Source: Planctomycetota bacterium
Lineage (GTDB): Bacteria; Planctomycetota; Planctomycetia; Isosphaerales; Isosphaeraceae
Reading direction: 5' to 3'
NCBI GenBank assembly: GCA_021791715.1
Contig: JAJYWB010000052.1
Location: 1 to 44,432 of the forward strand
Length of the DNA stretch: 44,432 bases
Position 1 is the first letter of the stretch, and each line of letters begins with the position of its first letter. A model generated the notes under the pieces. That model was not told the DNA's origin and ran no database searches. It saw only the letters and a program-made list of their open reading frames with translations. Shown in pieces: positions 17,458 to 24,965 of the stretch. The translations under genes were made by a program, and so were the position numbers.

Positions 17458-20217
17458 TTAAGGATTACTCGGATAATTATCGATCGAATCGAGAGGTTCG
17501 GCCGAATCGGCCGCGAGATACGCGCCGCGCTCGCGGATCGAGGCTTTCCTCGGGGCGTGAGCGAATCGGCCGCCGCGACGGCTTCGTTCGATCAAGGTCG
17601 CGGTTCGTCGCGACGCTAGGAGGAATCCGATCGTCGCCGCGATCCAGACGATCGCCGACGTCGTCGTAATCGCAAAGCCGAGCGTGAACCCCGGGGGATC
17701 GTAACGCAGTTCGATCTTATGCCGTCCCGCGGAACGAAGCGGGATCACGCGATGCGCATGATCGCCCCGGATGATCGCGGTCGGAACCCCGTCGACTTCG
17801 GCCGACCAGCCCGGCATCCACGTGTCGGCGATCACGAGCAGCCCCGGCGCCTTCGTCGTCGCTTCGATAAATACATGATCAGGATCTGTTGCGTTGTAGG
17901 TCGCCGCGACGAACGGCTGTCTGGGACCGTCGTCGAGGATCGGCTCGAGATCCGTGATTACATATTCACGCGGGTTAATTTTAATGAATAGATCGAGCGT
18001 CCGCTTCGCCTCGCGCACCGTGATCGATCGGGGGACGACGTAAGCTCTGGGCAAAACCGTCGGATTCCGTTCGATTCGCCACGCGGTTCCGTTCCAGTTT
18101 CCCGATTCGTCGACGGGCCACGAGAGATCGCTCGCGATCGGGCCCGAGACGACGTAAGCGACGTTCATCCGATCGAGCACGGCTTGCCGGACGAGCTCCG
18201 TACGCGCCGTCGCGGGATCGTTTTTCTCGGCCGAAGTCGCGGTCGGCTCGATCCGCGGCCGAAACATGTCGAAGAGCGTTCGGTACAGATCGGCGGAGTG
18301 TTGAATCTGGAATGAATCATATACGTTGATTTTTTCAATACCATGTATTCGCGCACGTAGATCCGAATAAAAAGTGTCGTGAGCGCGGATCCGAAAAGCC
18401 CCCTCCTCGCGACGATCGACGAGCGCGTTTGAGATCGGATCGGGACCGAGAAAAACGCTCGGCGGGGCGGTTCGCAAAACTCCGTGCGCGTGGATCGTGA
18501 GTTCCGCGACCGCGAGCGCCGCGAACGCGACCGCGACGCGTTTTTGACGTTTGGGATAACGCGTTCCCAGCGCCATGAGAGCGGTCGTTCCCAAAGCGGA
18601 CGTCAAAAAAATCTTGTCTTTGGCGATCGTCGCGGCGGCGAGGATCCACCGATTCGCCTCGCGTTTGTGGTTCTTCCCGCGGTCGCGCTCGGTCGGCGCG
18701 GAACGCGAAGCGTTGGGATGAACGTCGCGGTTCAGCCCCGTCGCCGCGGCGAGGATCAACCCCGCGATTAAAAGCGCGACGATCGGAGCGAGAAGCCTGC
18801 GATATCGTTTCCAGAGCGATCGCCAAGCCGCTTCGTCGTTCGCCGAGGCGAGCGCCAGGAAAGCCTCGGCGCCCAAGCCCGCGAGCGCCGACGCTCCCAA
18901 CGAAGCCAAAAACAACGATCGTGACGGAACCCGGAATCGATCCATTCCGGGGATCAATTCATAAAATAAAGCAAATAACACGAATCGGCGTCCGGCGGCG
19001 AACGCGACCGAAAGTAGGGTCGCCGCCAACAGGCCGAGCCTCAGCGCCCGATCGCGATACCGCGTCGCGCCGATCGCCGCCAACAACAACGGCGCCCAGC
19101 CGATCGATAAAAGAGGCTCCCAGTAATTGTCGTGGCCGAAATAATCGGCGGGACCTCCCAGCGCCTTGGGAGTGATCAACTGAAAGAAATTGAGAAAGTT
19201 AATATGATACGAACTCGCGTGCGCGATCGACCGTTTGCTTTCGGCGAGCGCGTAGCGGTTCGCCGCGGCGTCGGGGACGACCTCGATCGCGGTCAGTCCG
19301 AGCGCGACGATCGTGATCGCCAGCGGAACGAAAAATGACGCCCGCGGACCTGGAGGCGAGAAGACACGCGATCGACCCCGATCGTGCGGGGGATCGAAAC
19401 GAATCGAAGCCGTCGACCGAGTCGAACCGGTTACGGGTTCGGCCGATCCTTGAATCGCTTTCTCCGAGATATCCGAATGCGTTGTTTCTCGATTCCAGGC
19501 GCCGTTCCAGGCGATCCGCGCCCAATCCCAGCACCACCAACAACCCAAAATAATTAACAGGTAGTAACCTTCTTGCGGATGTCCGGTCAAAAGCGAGAGC
19601 GCCAGTATCCAGGGCAAAGCGATCGCGCCCCGCAAATCGCCTTTACGCCGAACCAAATTCGCCGAAAGCGCCCACGGATACCAGCACGCTCCCCAAACGT
19701 GCGGATAATGACCTTCAAATGTTTGCGCAATAAGATAAGGAGACGTTTCAAAACACGCCGCTGCGACGACCGCGCCGAACCGGCCGACGCGAGCGATTCG
19801 GAGGAAAAAATAAACGCCGAAGCCCCCCCAAAGCAGGTGCGCCGCGGTAAGCCAGCCGAGCGCAGCGGGCGCCCGCGTGAACCACGCGATCCAGCCCGGC
19901 GGATAAAACAACCCCGCCTGGGGATTGCCCAATCGGGGCCGGCCGCCGAATCCCGCGGGGTCCCAGTAGGGAACGCGACCAAGATCGCGCACAGCGTCCA
20001 AAATCGACGCGCGTTGAGGAAGGAAAATCCGCGTCAAATCGTTCCCAGGTTCACGCTTGCCGCGGATTAAACTGTCGACGCTGGGACGAACGGGATCGAC
20101 CAATAAATTTTTCGGCGATGCGATCAATCGAGCGAACGAAACGCCGAGAACCGCGACGAGCGAAAGCGCGATCGGCCAAAAGCGACCTCGGCCGCGATTC
20201 GTCCCCTCCGCAGTCAT
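17458..20217 (-). CDS. YfhO-like multi-spanning membrane protein
   Basis: A 919-residue polytopic protein. A first membrane segment (about 12-30) is followed by an extracytoplasmic loop with the YfhO-like pattern DLTRIFLPQRASILD, PYWDPAGFGGRPRLGNPQAGLFYPPGW. Many further hydrophobic helices, a large soluble domain with a late VIADTWMPGWSAEVDG motif, and a last membrane helix near 870 complete it. YfhO proteins have a GT-C-like architecture and are linked to glycosylation of surface polymers; a transferase role here is inference. The ATG at 20217 is preceded by GGGGAGG six bases away, a strong site. It lies 51 bases downstream of the group 4 glycosyltransferase and is probably co-transcribed with it. 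A hydrophilic insertion near residues 240-285 interrupts the membrane region. Confidence 0.82.
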   Translation of the reverse strand: MTAEGTNRGRGRFWPIALSLVAVLGVSFARLIASPKNLLVDPVRPSVDSLIRGKREPGNDLTRIFLPQRASILDAVRDLGRVPYWDPAGFGGRPRLGNPQAGLFYPPGWIAWFTRAPAALGWLTAAHLLWGGFGVYFFLRIARVGRFGAVVAAACFETSPYLIAQTFEGHYPHVWGACWYPWALSANLVRRKGDLRGAIALPWILALSLLTGHPQEGYYLLIILGCWWCWDWARIAWNGAWNRETTHSDISEKAIQGSAEPVTGSTRSTASIRFDPPHDRGRSRVFSPPGPRASFFVPLAITIVALGLTAIEVVPDAAANRYALAESKRSIAHASSYHINFLNFFQLITPKALGGPADYFGHDNYWEPLLSIGWAPLLLAAIGATRYRDRALRLGLLAATLLSVAFAAGRRFVLFALFYELIPGMDRFRVPSRSLFLASLGASALAGLGAEAFLALASANDEAAWRSLWKRYRRLLAPIVALLIAGLILAAATGLNRDVHPNASRSAPTERDRGKNHKREANRWILAAATIAKDKIFLTSALGTTALMALGTRYPKRQKRVAVAFAALAVAELTIHAHGVLRTAPPSVFLGPDPISNALVDRREEGAFRIRAHDTFYSDLRARIHGIEKINVYDSFQIQHSADLYRTLFDMFRPRIEPTATSAEKNDPATARTELVRQAVLDRMNVAYVVSGPIASDLSWPVDESGNWNGTAWRIERNPTVLPRAYVVPRSITVREAKRTLDLFIKINPREYVITDLEPILDDGPRQPFVAATYNATDPDHVFIEATTKAPGLLVIADTWMPGWSAEVDGVPTAIIRGDHAHRVIPLRSAGRHKIELRYDPPGFTLGFAITTTSAIVWIAATIGFLLASRRTATLIERSRRGGRFAHAPRKASIRERGAYLAADSAEPLDSIDNYPSNP

Positions 20218-20268
20218 CCCGTCGCCTCCCCGTTTGAAAATATCTTTGTGATGTAAGAATAAGTGATC

Positions 20269-21552
20269 CTAAACCGCCGTTCGGCTCGCCGTCTTCGTCG
20301 CGGCGTGTCGAGCGTGCGGAGTCCGAGTCGTTCGTCCCTCGCGGATCGTCCGCACGAGTTCAAAATAGCGGTCGAGATGCGCCGTCTCGGACCAGTCGGT
20401 GATCCTTGTCTTGTAGCCGCGGTGCGCCAACTCGTCGCGAAGGTCGTCGTCGTGGACGATCCGCCGGAGCGCCACGAGAAGCTCGTCGGAAGTCCGATAT
20501 CCGATCCCCCCCCCCGACTGCACGCCCGTTTCGGCGAGCGCGCCTCCGCCCAAGTGTACAACGACAGGAGTCCGAACGGCGAACGCCTCGAGCACGACGT
20601 AGCCGAACGTCTCGGGAAAAAGCGACGGAACGACGACGGCGCGAGCGCCGTGAAACAGCCGCGCCAAACCGGGACCGTCGAGCAACCCCTCGAAGCTTAC
20701 GTTCGTCATACCGCGCGCCAGCTCGCGCAAGCGGGCCTCGTAAGGCCCCGTTCCCGCGATCCGCAGATCGACCTCCGGAAGCAACTTCATCAGCGGAATT
20801 AATTGTTGAAAACCTTTCATCCGAACCAATCTCCCCGCCGCGGCGAGGTACGGCCTGCCTCCGTTCCAGGAGATCGGCTCCTCGTCTTCAATCCCACCCG
20901 ACCAATCGTCGGGAAGGAAATAAGGCAGGTGAACGAGCGGAGCGCCGACCCCTCGACCACGATGCTCCTCGAGAGCGTGCCGCGACGGGAAAAGGAGCGC
21001 GTCGAGTTCGCGTAAGCCGCGGTCGATCGCTCCCGTATACCGCCAGATTTGAGGCGGGCGACCGCCGACGAGCGAGCACCGTACGCATTCGGGGCCGTCG
21101 CACGGCTTGCTGTTGTATTTCCAGAGCAAATGCATCGGGCAGATCAGCCAATGCTCGTGCGCGGTCATCATCCTCACCGCGCCTCGACCCAATTCGAGCA
21201 CTCCCGGACCGCCGATCAACGAGATATTATGAAAGTGAACGACATCGGTATCGACCGCGTCGAGAACCTCGCGGAGCGCCCCGGCCTTGAAGAACGGACG
21301 ACCCGTCATCTGGGTGGCGAGAGGTGAAAGGACGCCGAGACCGCTTTTGAGGCGATGAACGTGCAAACCGTCGGGGGGGTTGTACGACCGGAGGGGGTGT
21401 TTGCCGCGGACGGCTTCGAACGCGTCCGAGCACGAGAAAACGTGGACCTCGTGGCCGCGGCGACAGAGCGCCCGCGTCAATCGGTCGACGTACGCCGCGT
21501 CCCCGCCGAAACTCTCGGCGCCAAAGAACGTCGTCACCATGCCGAATTTCAA
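20269..21552 (-). CDS. Group 4 (GT-B) glycosyltransferase
   Basis: A 427-residue cytoplasmic glycosyltransferase with two Rossmann-like halves. The acceptor half starts KFGMVTTFFGAESFGGDAAYVDRL; the donor half carries YLAAAGRLVRMKGFQQLI and the nucleotide-sugar motif PSLFPETFGYVVLEAFAVRTPVVV with the conserved E-x7-E. A cysteine-containing block (WKYNSKPCDGPECVRCSL, about residues 145-160) also occurs in related transferases of this family, as I recall. The start is a TTG at 21552, chosen because AGGAGG sits eight bases before it; the next ATG is four codons in. It is followed after 51 bases by the YfhO-like gene, suggesting a shared surface-glycan role. Sugar donor and acceptor are unknown. 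Confidence 0.88.
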   Translation of the reverse strand: MKFGMVTTFFGAESFGGDAAYVDRLTRALCRRGHEVHVFSCSDAFEAVRGKHPLRSYNPPDGLHVHRLKSGLGVLSPLATQMTGRPFFKAGALREVLDAVDTDVVHFHNISLIGGPGVLELGRGAVRMMTAHEHWLICPMHLLWKYNSKPCDGPECVRCSLVGGRPPQIWRYTGAIDRGLRELDALLFPSRHALEEHRGRGVGAPLVHLPYFLPDDWSGGIEDEEPISWNGGRPYLAAAGRLVRMKGFQQLIPLMKLLPEVDLRIAGTGPYEARLRELARGMTNVSFEGLLDGPGLARLFHGARAVVVPSLFPETFGYVVLEAFAVRTPVVVHLGGGALAETGVQSGGGIGYRTSDELLVALRRIVHDDDLRDELAHRGYKTRITDWSETAHLDRYFELVRTIREGRTTRTPHARHAATKTASRTAV

Positions 21553-21889
21553 GGCGGCGACCTCCTGTCGCTCGACGACGGGCGTCCTTGCCCACGCCCG
21601 CTCCGTAAAGGTCGGGCGAGCGGCGACGTTGTCGTCGAAGACGGCCGATCCGTCAAGGCGGATTTCGCCGCGGATTCCTTCAATCTCCTCGATCGGCGCG
21701 ACAATCCAAACAAAATAAATATATCTGGATGAACTGATTTTCGCGAGGGTTCGGGCGCGAGAGGTTTTCGCCGTCCAAGCTTCGCCCGGGCGTACCCTAT
21801 CGATCGGGTTTTATCGCGATTCGTACGCGTTAAGGTTCGTGCGCCGCGGGTTTGGAAGCGGTTCGATCGCTCGCTTAGGCCTTGAATCG
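21553..21889. other. Intergenic region, nothing recognised
   Basis: The 337 bases between the exonuclease-WYL stop and the glycosyltransferase start contain no credible gene, repeat or terminator that I can identify. The promoter of the glycosyltransferase-YfhO pair presumably lies here. Confidence 0.5.
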
Positions 21890-22717
21890 TCAATCGCTTG
21901 CGCTCGGCAAGATTCGCCAATCAAAGACGCGGTCGAGGCGAAATGTTTTTTCATATGTAATAATATGACAAATCGCATTAAGATAGAATATTCCCCCTTT
22001 TTGAAGAAAACCGAGCGGGGTCGCATCGCGAGGCTGATTGAGAGTTCGGCCACAGGGATAAACGAAGCGAATCGTTCGCTTCCGATCGATCGCGGCTTGA
22101 ACGTCGTCCCAGCCCGCCGGTGGAGGAACGCGAATCGCCGCGTGATCTTTGAAATAAAAGGTTTTGAGCCGATCGCACGACGATCGACCGAACATCATCC
22201 AAAGAGCCTTCACGCGGCCGCAATCTCCGAGCGCTCGATGCGTGTCGGTCGCGTCGAGGCCGAAATAATCCGCCAGGCTCGGCAAACTGTAAGATTTCAG
22301 GTCTTTCATGCCCAGATAAGTCGATTCGAGCGTGTCGACGATCGGATGACTCGGGATCGGCACGCCCCTCCGGCCGAGTTCGCAACCGACAAATCCCGCG
22401 TCGAATACCGCGTGATGCGCCAACAGAAGGGTGTTTCGAGAGTCTCCCAGAAAGTCGACGAACTCGGGCAATATCGCGCTCGCTTCGGGGGCGTGCGCAA
22501 CCATCGCGTCGCTGATTCCGTTCACTTCAAACGCGCCGTGAGACATCGGCTTGTCGGGCCTGATCAACGAATGAAACCGAGCGATCTCGCGCCCCGAGCC
22601 GTCGAACCGGATCGCCCCCAACTCGACGATCCGGTCGGTCATCGGCCAAAGCCCCGTCGTCTCGACGTCGAAGGCGACGAACTCGGTTCCTCCATCAAAA
22701 ATCTTTGGTTGACTCAT
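21890..22717 (-). CDS. DEDDh 3'-5' exonuclease fused to a C-terminal WYL-like domain
   Basis: A 275-residue protein. Residues about 10-185 are a DnaQ-type exonuclease: Exo I FVAFDVETTG (Asp17, Glu19), Exo II LLAHHAVFDAGFV, Exo III THRALGDCGRVKALW with the His and Asp of the DEDDh class. The remaining ~70 residues (AAIDRKRTIRFVYP, then P-LGFL-KGGIFYLNAIC and KTFRLDRVFDWRI) match the pattern of a WYL domain: a beta module that binds ligands or nucleic acid and ends in a FRLDR motif. The coupling suggests an exonuclease whose activity or targeting is set by a ligand. The stop of the 2-oxo acid decarboxylase lies 12 bases upstream of the start, so the two are probably co-transcribed. No strong Shine-Dalgarno sequence precedes ATG 22717. 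The exonuclease call is firm; the WYL call is by motif. Confidence 0.85.
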   Translation of the reverse strand: MSQPKIFDGGTEFVAFDVETTGLWPMTDRIVELGAIRFDGSGREIARFHSLIRPDKPMSHGAFEVNGISDAMVAHAPEASAILPEFVDFLGDSRNTLLLAHHAVFDAGFVGCELGRRGVPIPSHPIVDTLESTYLGMKDLKSYSLPSLADYFGLDATDTHRALGDCGRVKALWMMFGRSSCDRLKTFYFKDHAAIRVPPPAGWDDVQAAIDRKRTIRFVYPCGRTLNQPRDATPLGFLQKGGIFYLNAICHIITYEKTFRLDRVFDWRILPSASD

Positions 22718-22729
22718 ATCGTTAATTCG

Positions 22730-24409
22730 TTACCGGATCTTTTCGGCGAGTCGTTTGGTAAGTCGTTCGAGCGCCGGGCTTCGGTCGTATTCGTCGAGAT
22801 GGACGCTGATCAGACTGAAGGTCGACGAATCGGCGAGCGCCGCCGCGAGCGCCGCGTCGAGTTCGGTTTCGAACCGAACCTCGTATCCCTTGCCCGCGCC
22901 TAAAACATCCGGGATCTTATGATACTTCCAATCAAGAATATTATTGAACGTTCCATCAAGGAGGAAACGTTCGGTCGTGTACCCGTGATTGTTCAAGACG
23001 ATGACGATCGGGTTGAGCTTGTTTTTGACGATCGTCGAAAGCTCCATTCCCGTCATCTGGAACGCGCCGTCGCCGACGAGGACGAGGGCGCGCCACGCGG
23101 GGCTCGCCTTGCAAACGCCGACCGCGGCGGGAACCGCGAAACCCATCGACGTATAATACGCCGGGCTGATGAATTCGGTTTGTCGGCTCATCGCCAAATC
23201 GACCGCTCCGAAGAGCGAATCGCCGACGTCGGCGATCACGCACATCTGCTCTTCAAGCAAAAGGTTGACTCGCTCGAACAGCCGGGCCGACGTGACGGGA
23301 GCGTCGCTCCGCGCCGGAACGCTTTCGACAAGCTTGGGACGCTCCGGAATCGGCGACCTCGCGAGCTTGATATCGAGCGCTTTTAAACCCATAATAAAAT
23401 CATCAAGGCGAATATCGCGATAATGATGGCGGCGAATTTGAAGATCCTCGCTCGTCGCGTTCACGCATCGCGAGGGATCGAGCTTGGCGGTGAACATGCC
23501 GAGGTTGAGATCGGTGAGAAAGCAACCGAGCATGAGCAGGCAATCGGCCTCCTCGACGCGTTTCGTCACCTCTTCGCGTCCCATAGCGCCTTCGTAAACC
23601 CCCACAAAAAGCGGGTGAGATTCGGAAATCACGCTTTTGCCCAGAATCGTCGTGGCGATCGGCATCCCCGTCGCCTCGGCGAGCGCGAGCATCTCGTGCT
23701 GGAGTCCAAAACGGTGAATCTCGACGTCGGCGAGAATCATTGGTCGTTTCGCCGCGACCAGCATCTCTTTCGTTTCCTCTAGCGCTTCATGAAGCGCTTC
23801 GGGATCGCTGGGAGGCGCGGAAAGCGCTTGACGATATGTGACCGGCTGTTCATTCAAAACCAGATCGCGGGGGATTTCCAGATAAACCGGTCGTTTATAA
23901 CGATGTACCGCGGCGAGGACGCGATCGATTTCGCGAAACGCGGTCGTCGGGTCGTCGATCACCGCCGACGCCGCGGTGATCTTCTGGAACACCTCGAATT
24001 GCGTCGAAAAATCGCGCACCTTGTGATGTAGCAAGGGGTTGCGTGCGCGTTCAGAGACTCCAGGAGAGCCCGAGAGAACGATCACGGGAGATTTCTCGGC
24101 GTAAGCCCCGGCGACGCTATTACAAAGGCTAAGACCGCCGACGCAATACGTCACACAGACGCAACCGACTCCATTAACCCGCGCGTACGCGTCGGCCGCG
24201 TAGCCCGCGTTGTCTTCGCGGGTCATGCCCACCACTTCGATCGCGCTCTCGTCGAGCATCTGATAAAGGCCGAGAACGTAATCACCCGGGATTCCAAAGA
24301 TATGACGCACACCGAGCTCGCGGAGGCGTTCGATCAAGTAAGCGCCGATCGTGCTGGTTTTGCTTTCGACGTGATCTCTCGGGTGGGTCGCGGACAGTGA
24401 TACGGCCAT
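22730..24409 (-). CDS. TPP-dependent 2-oxo acid decarboxylase (pyruvate/indolepyruvate decarboxylase-like)
   Basis: A 559-residue member of the thiamine diphosphate decarboxylase family: [19 protein letters not shown] at the N-terminus, the catalytic Glu in [17 protein letters not shown], and the double-His motif LLHHKVRDF that separates pyruvate/indolepyruvate decarboxylases from acetolactate synthases. The C-terminal TPP/Mg site is [13 protein letters not shown] ending in NNHGY. The reaction would be non-oxidative decarboxylation of a 2-oxo acid to an aldehyde; the substrate cannot be read from sequence. ATG 24409 is chosen because AAGGAG lies about eight bases upstream and the family alignment begins just after it; the frame is open a further 44 codons upstream but that part is unrelated. 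Two tandem-repeat arrays lie in the upstream DNA, and the exonuclease-WYL gene follows 12 bases after the stop. Confidence 0.9.
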   Translation of the reverse strand: MAVSLSATHPRDHVESKTSTIGAYLIERLRELGVRHIFGIPGDYVLGLYQMLDESAIEVVGMTREDNAGYAADAYARVNGVGCVCVTYCVGGLSLCNSVAGAYAEKSPVIVLSGSPGVSERARNPLLHHKVRDFSTQFEVFQKITAASAVIDDPTTAFREIDRVLAAVHRYKRPVYLEIPRDLVLNEQPVTYRQALSAPPSDPEALHEALEETKEMLVAAKRPMILADVEIHRFGLQHEMLALAEATGMPIATTILGKSVISESHPLFVGVYEGAMGREEVTKRVEEADCLLMLGCFLTDLNLGMFTAKLDPSRCVNATSEDLQIRRHHYRDIRLDDFIMGLKALDIKLARSPIPERPKLVESVPARSDAPVTSARLFERVNLLLEEQMCVIADVGDSLFGAVDLAMSRQTEFISPAYYTSMGFAVPAAVGVCKASPAWRALVLVGDGAFQMTGMELSTIVKNKLNPIVIVLNNHGYTTERFLLDGTFNNILDWKYHKIPDVLGAGKGYEVRFETELDAALAAALADSSTFSLISVHLDEYDRSPALERLTKRLAEKIR

Positions 24410-24520
24410 CGGTTGGCTCCTTGATAAGCGAAAGAAGTCGTCGGAAGAGCACGAGGCGATCGAATCGCCCACGGGTCGCGGCGCCCATATTATTGTAGTC
24501 GTCACACCGCGAATCCGAAG

Positions 24521-24660
24521 GTTCGCCGTTCGGAAAATCACACCCGGTCGCGGCGGTTCGACGGCCGAATAATCAAACCCCTTCGCGTCCGTTCAACGGC
24601 CGAATAATCAAACCCCTTCGCGTCCGTTCGCCGTCCGGAAAATCAATCCCGGTCGCGTCC
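24521..24660. repeat. Tandem array of four 35-bp units
   Basis: Units begin GTTC at 24521, 24556, 24591 and 24626, exactly 35 bases apart, and GTTC recurs at 24661. The two central units are almost identical (they share CGGCCGAATAATCAAACC and CTTCGCGTCC); the outer two share CGGAAAATCA instead, so the array has an outer/inner symmetry. A short inverted repeat, CCGTT-C-AACGG, spans the junction at about 24589-24599. There are no spacers, so this is not a CRISPR array. Confidence 0.9.
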
Positions 24661-24758
24661 GTTCACTGGAGAACGAAACAAGATGAAAGCTTACGAAATC
24701 ACGTTCGACCGCCGCCGACAATGAATCATCGTAAAGACTTATCATCAAGAATTGCAAC

Positions 24759-24876
24759 GGCCGATCGAACCATCTTCTCGAAAGAGGAGCTTCCCGCCGG
24801 CCGATCGAACCATCTTCTCGAAAGAGGAGCTTCCCGCCGGCCGATCGAACCATCTTCTCGAAAGAGGAGCTTCCCG
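24759..24876. repeat. Tandem array of three 40-bp units
   Basis: The block CCGATCGAACCATCTTCTCG starts at 24761, 24801 and 24841, exactly 40 bases apart, with the three copies identical across nearly the whole unit. Each unit contains CTTCTC-GAAA-GAGGAG, which can fold as a six-pair stem (one wobble pair) closed by a GNRA-type GAAA loop. The units adjoin without spacers. Confidence 0.92.
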
Positions 24877-24965
24877 ATCGAAGTGCGCTCGGCGCCGAAC
24901 GCCGATCCCGCGCACGGCGCTTTAGCGAGAACGTTCATCGATCGTGATCTCAAATAACAATTATA

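Larger units (their letters stand above)
24410..24965. other. Intergenic region carrying two tandem-repeat arrays
   Basis: These 556 bases separate the sulfatase-like gene from the decarboxylase on the same strand. They contain a 35-bp tandem array (24521-24660), a spacer of about 100 bases without recognisable features, and a 40-bp tandem array (24759-24876). No gene is supported; open frames across the arrays are repeat translations. Confidence 0.75.

Noticed and set aside
21839..22903. Plus-strand open frame of 354 codons
   Set aside because: It is the complement of the exonuclease-WYL and decarboxylase genes; its translation is Arg/Asp-rich text typical of antisense frames in this GATC-rich DNA.
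24521..24876. Possible CRISPR arrays upstream of the decarboxylase gene
   Set aside because: Units of 35 and 40 bases abut directly with no unique spacers, and no cas genes are present in the window.
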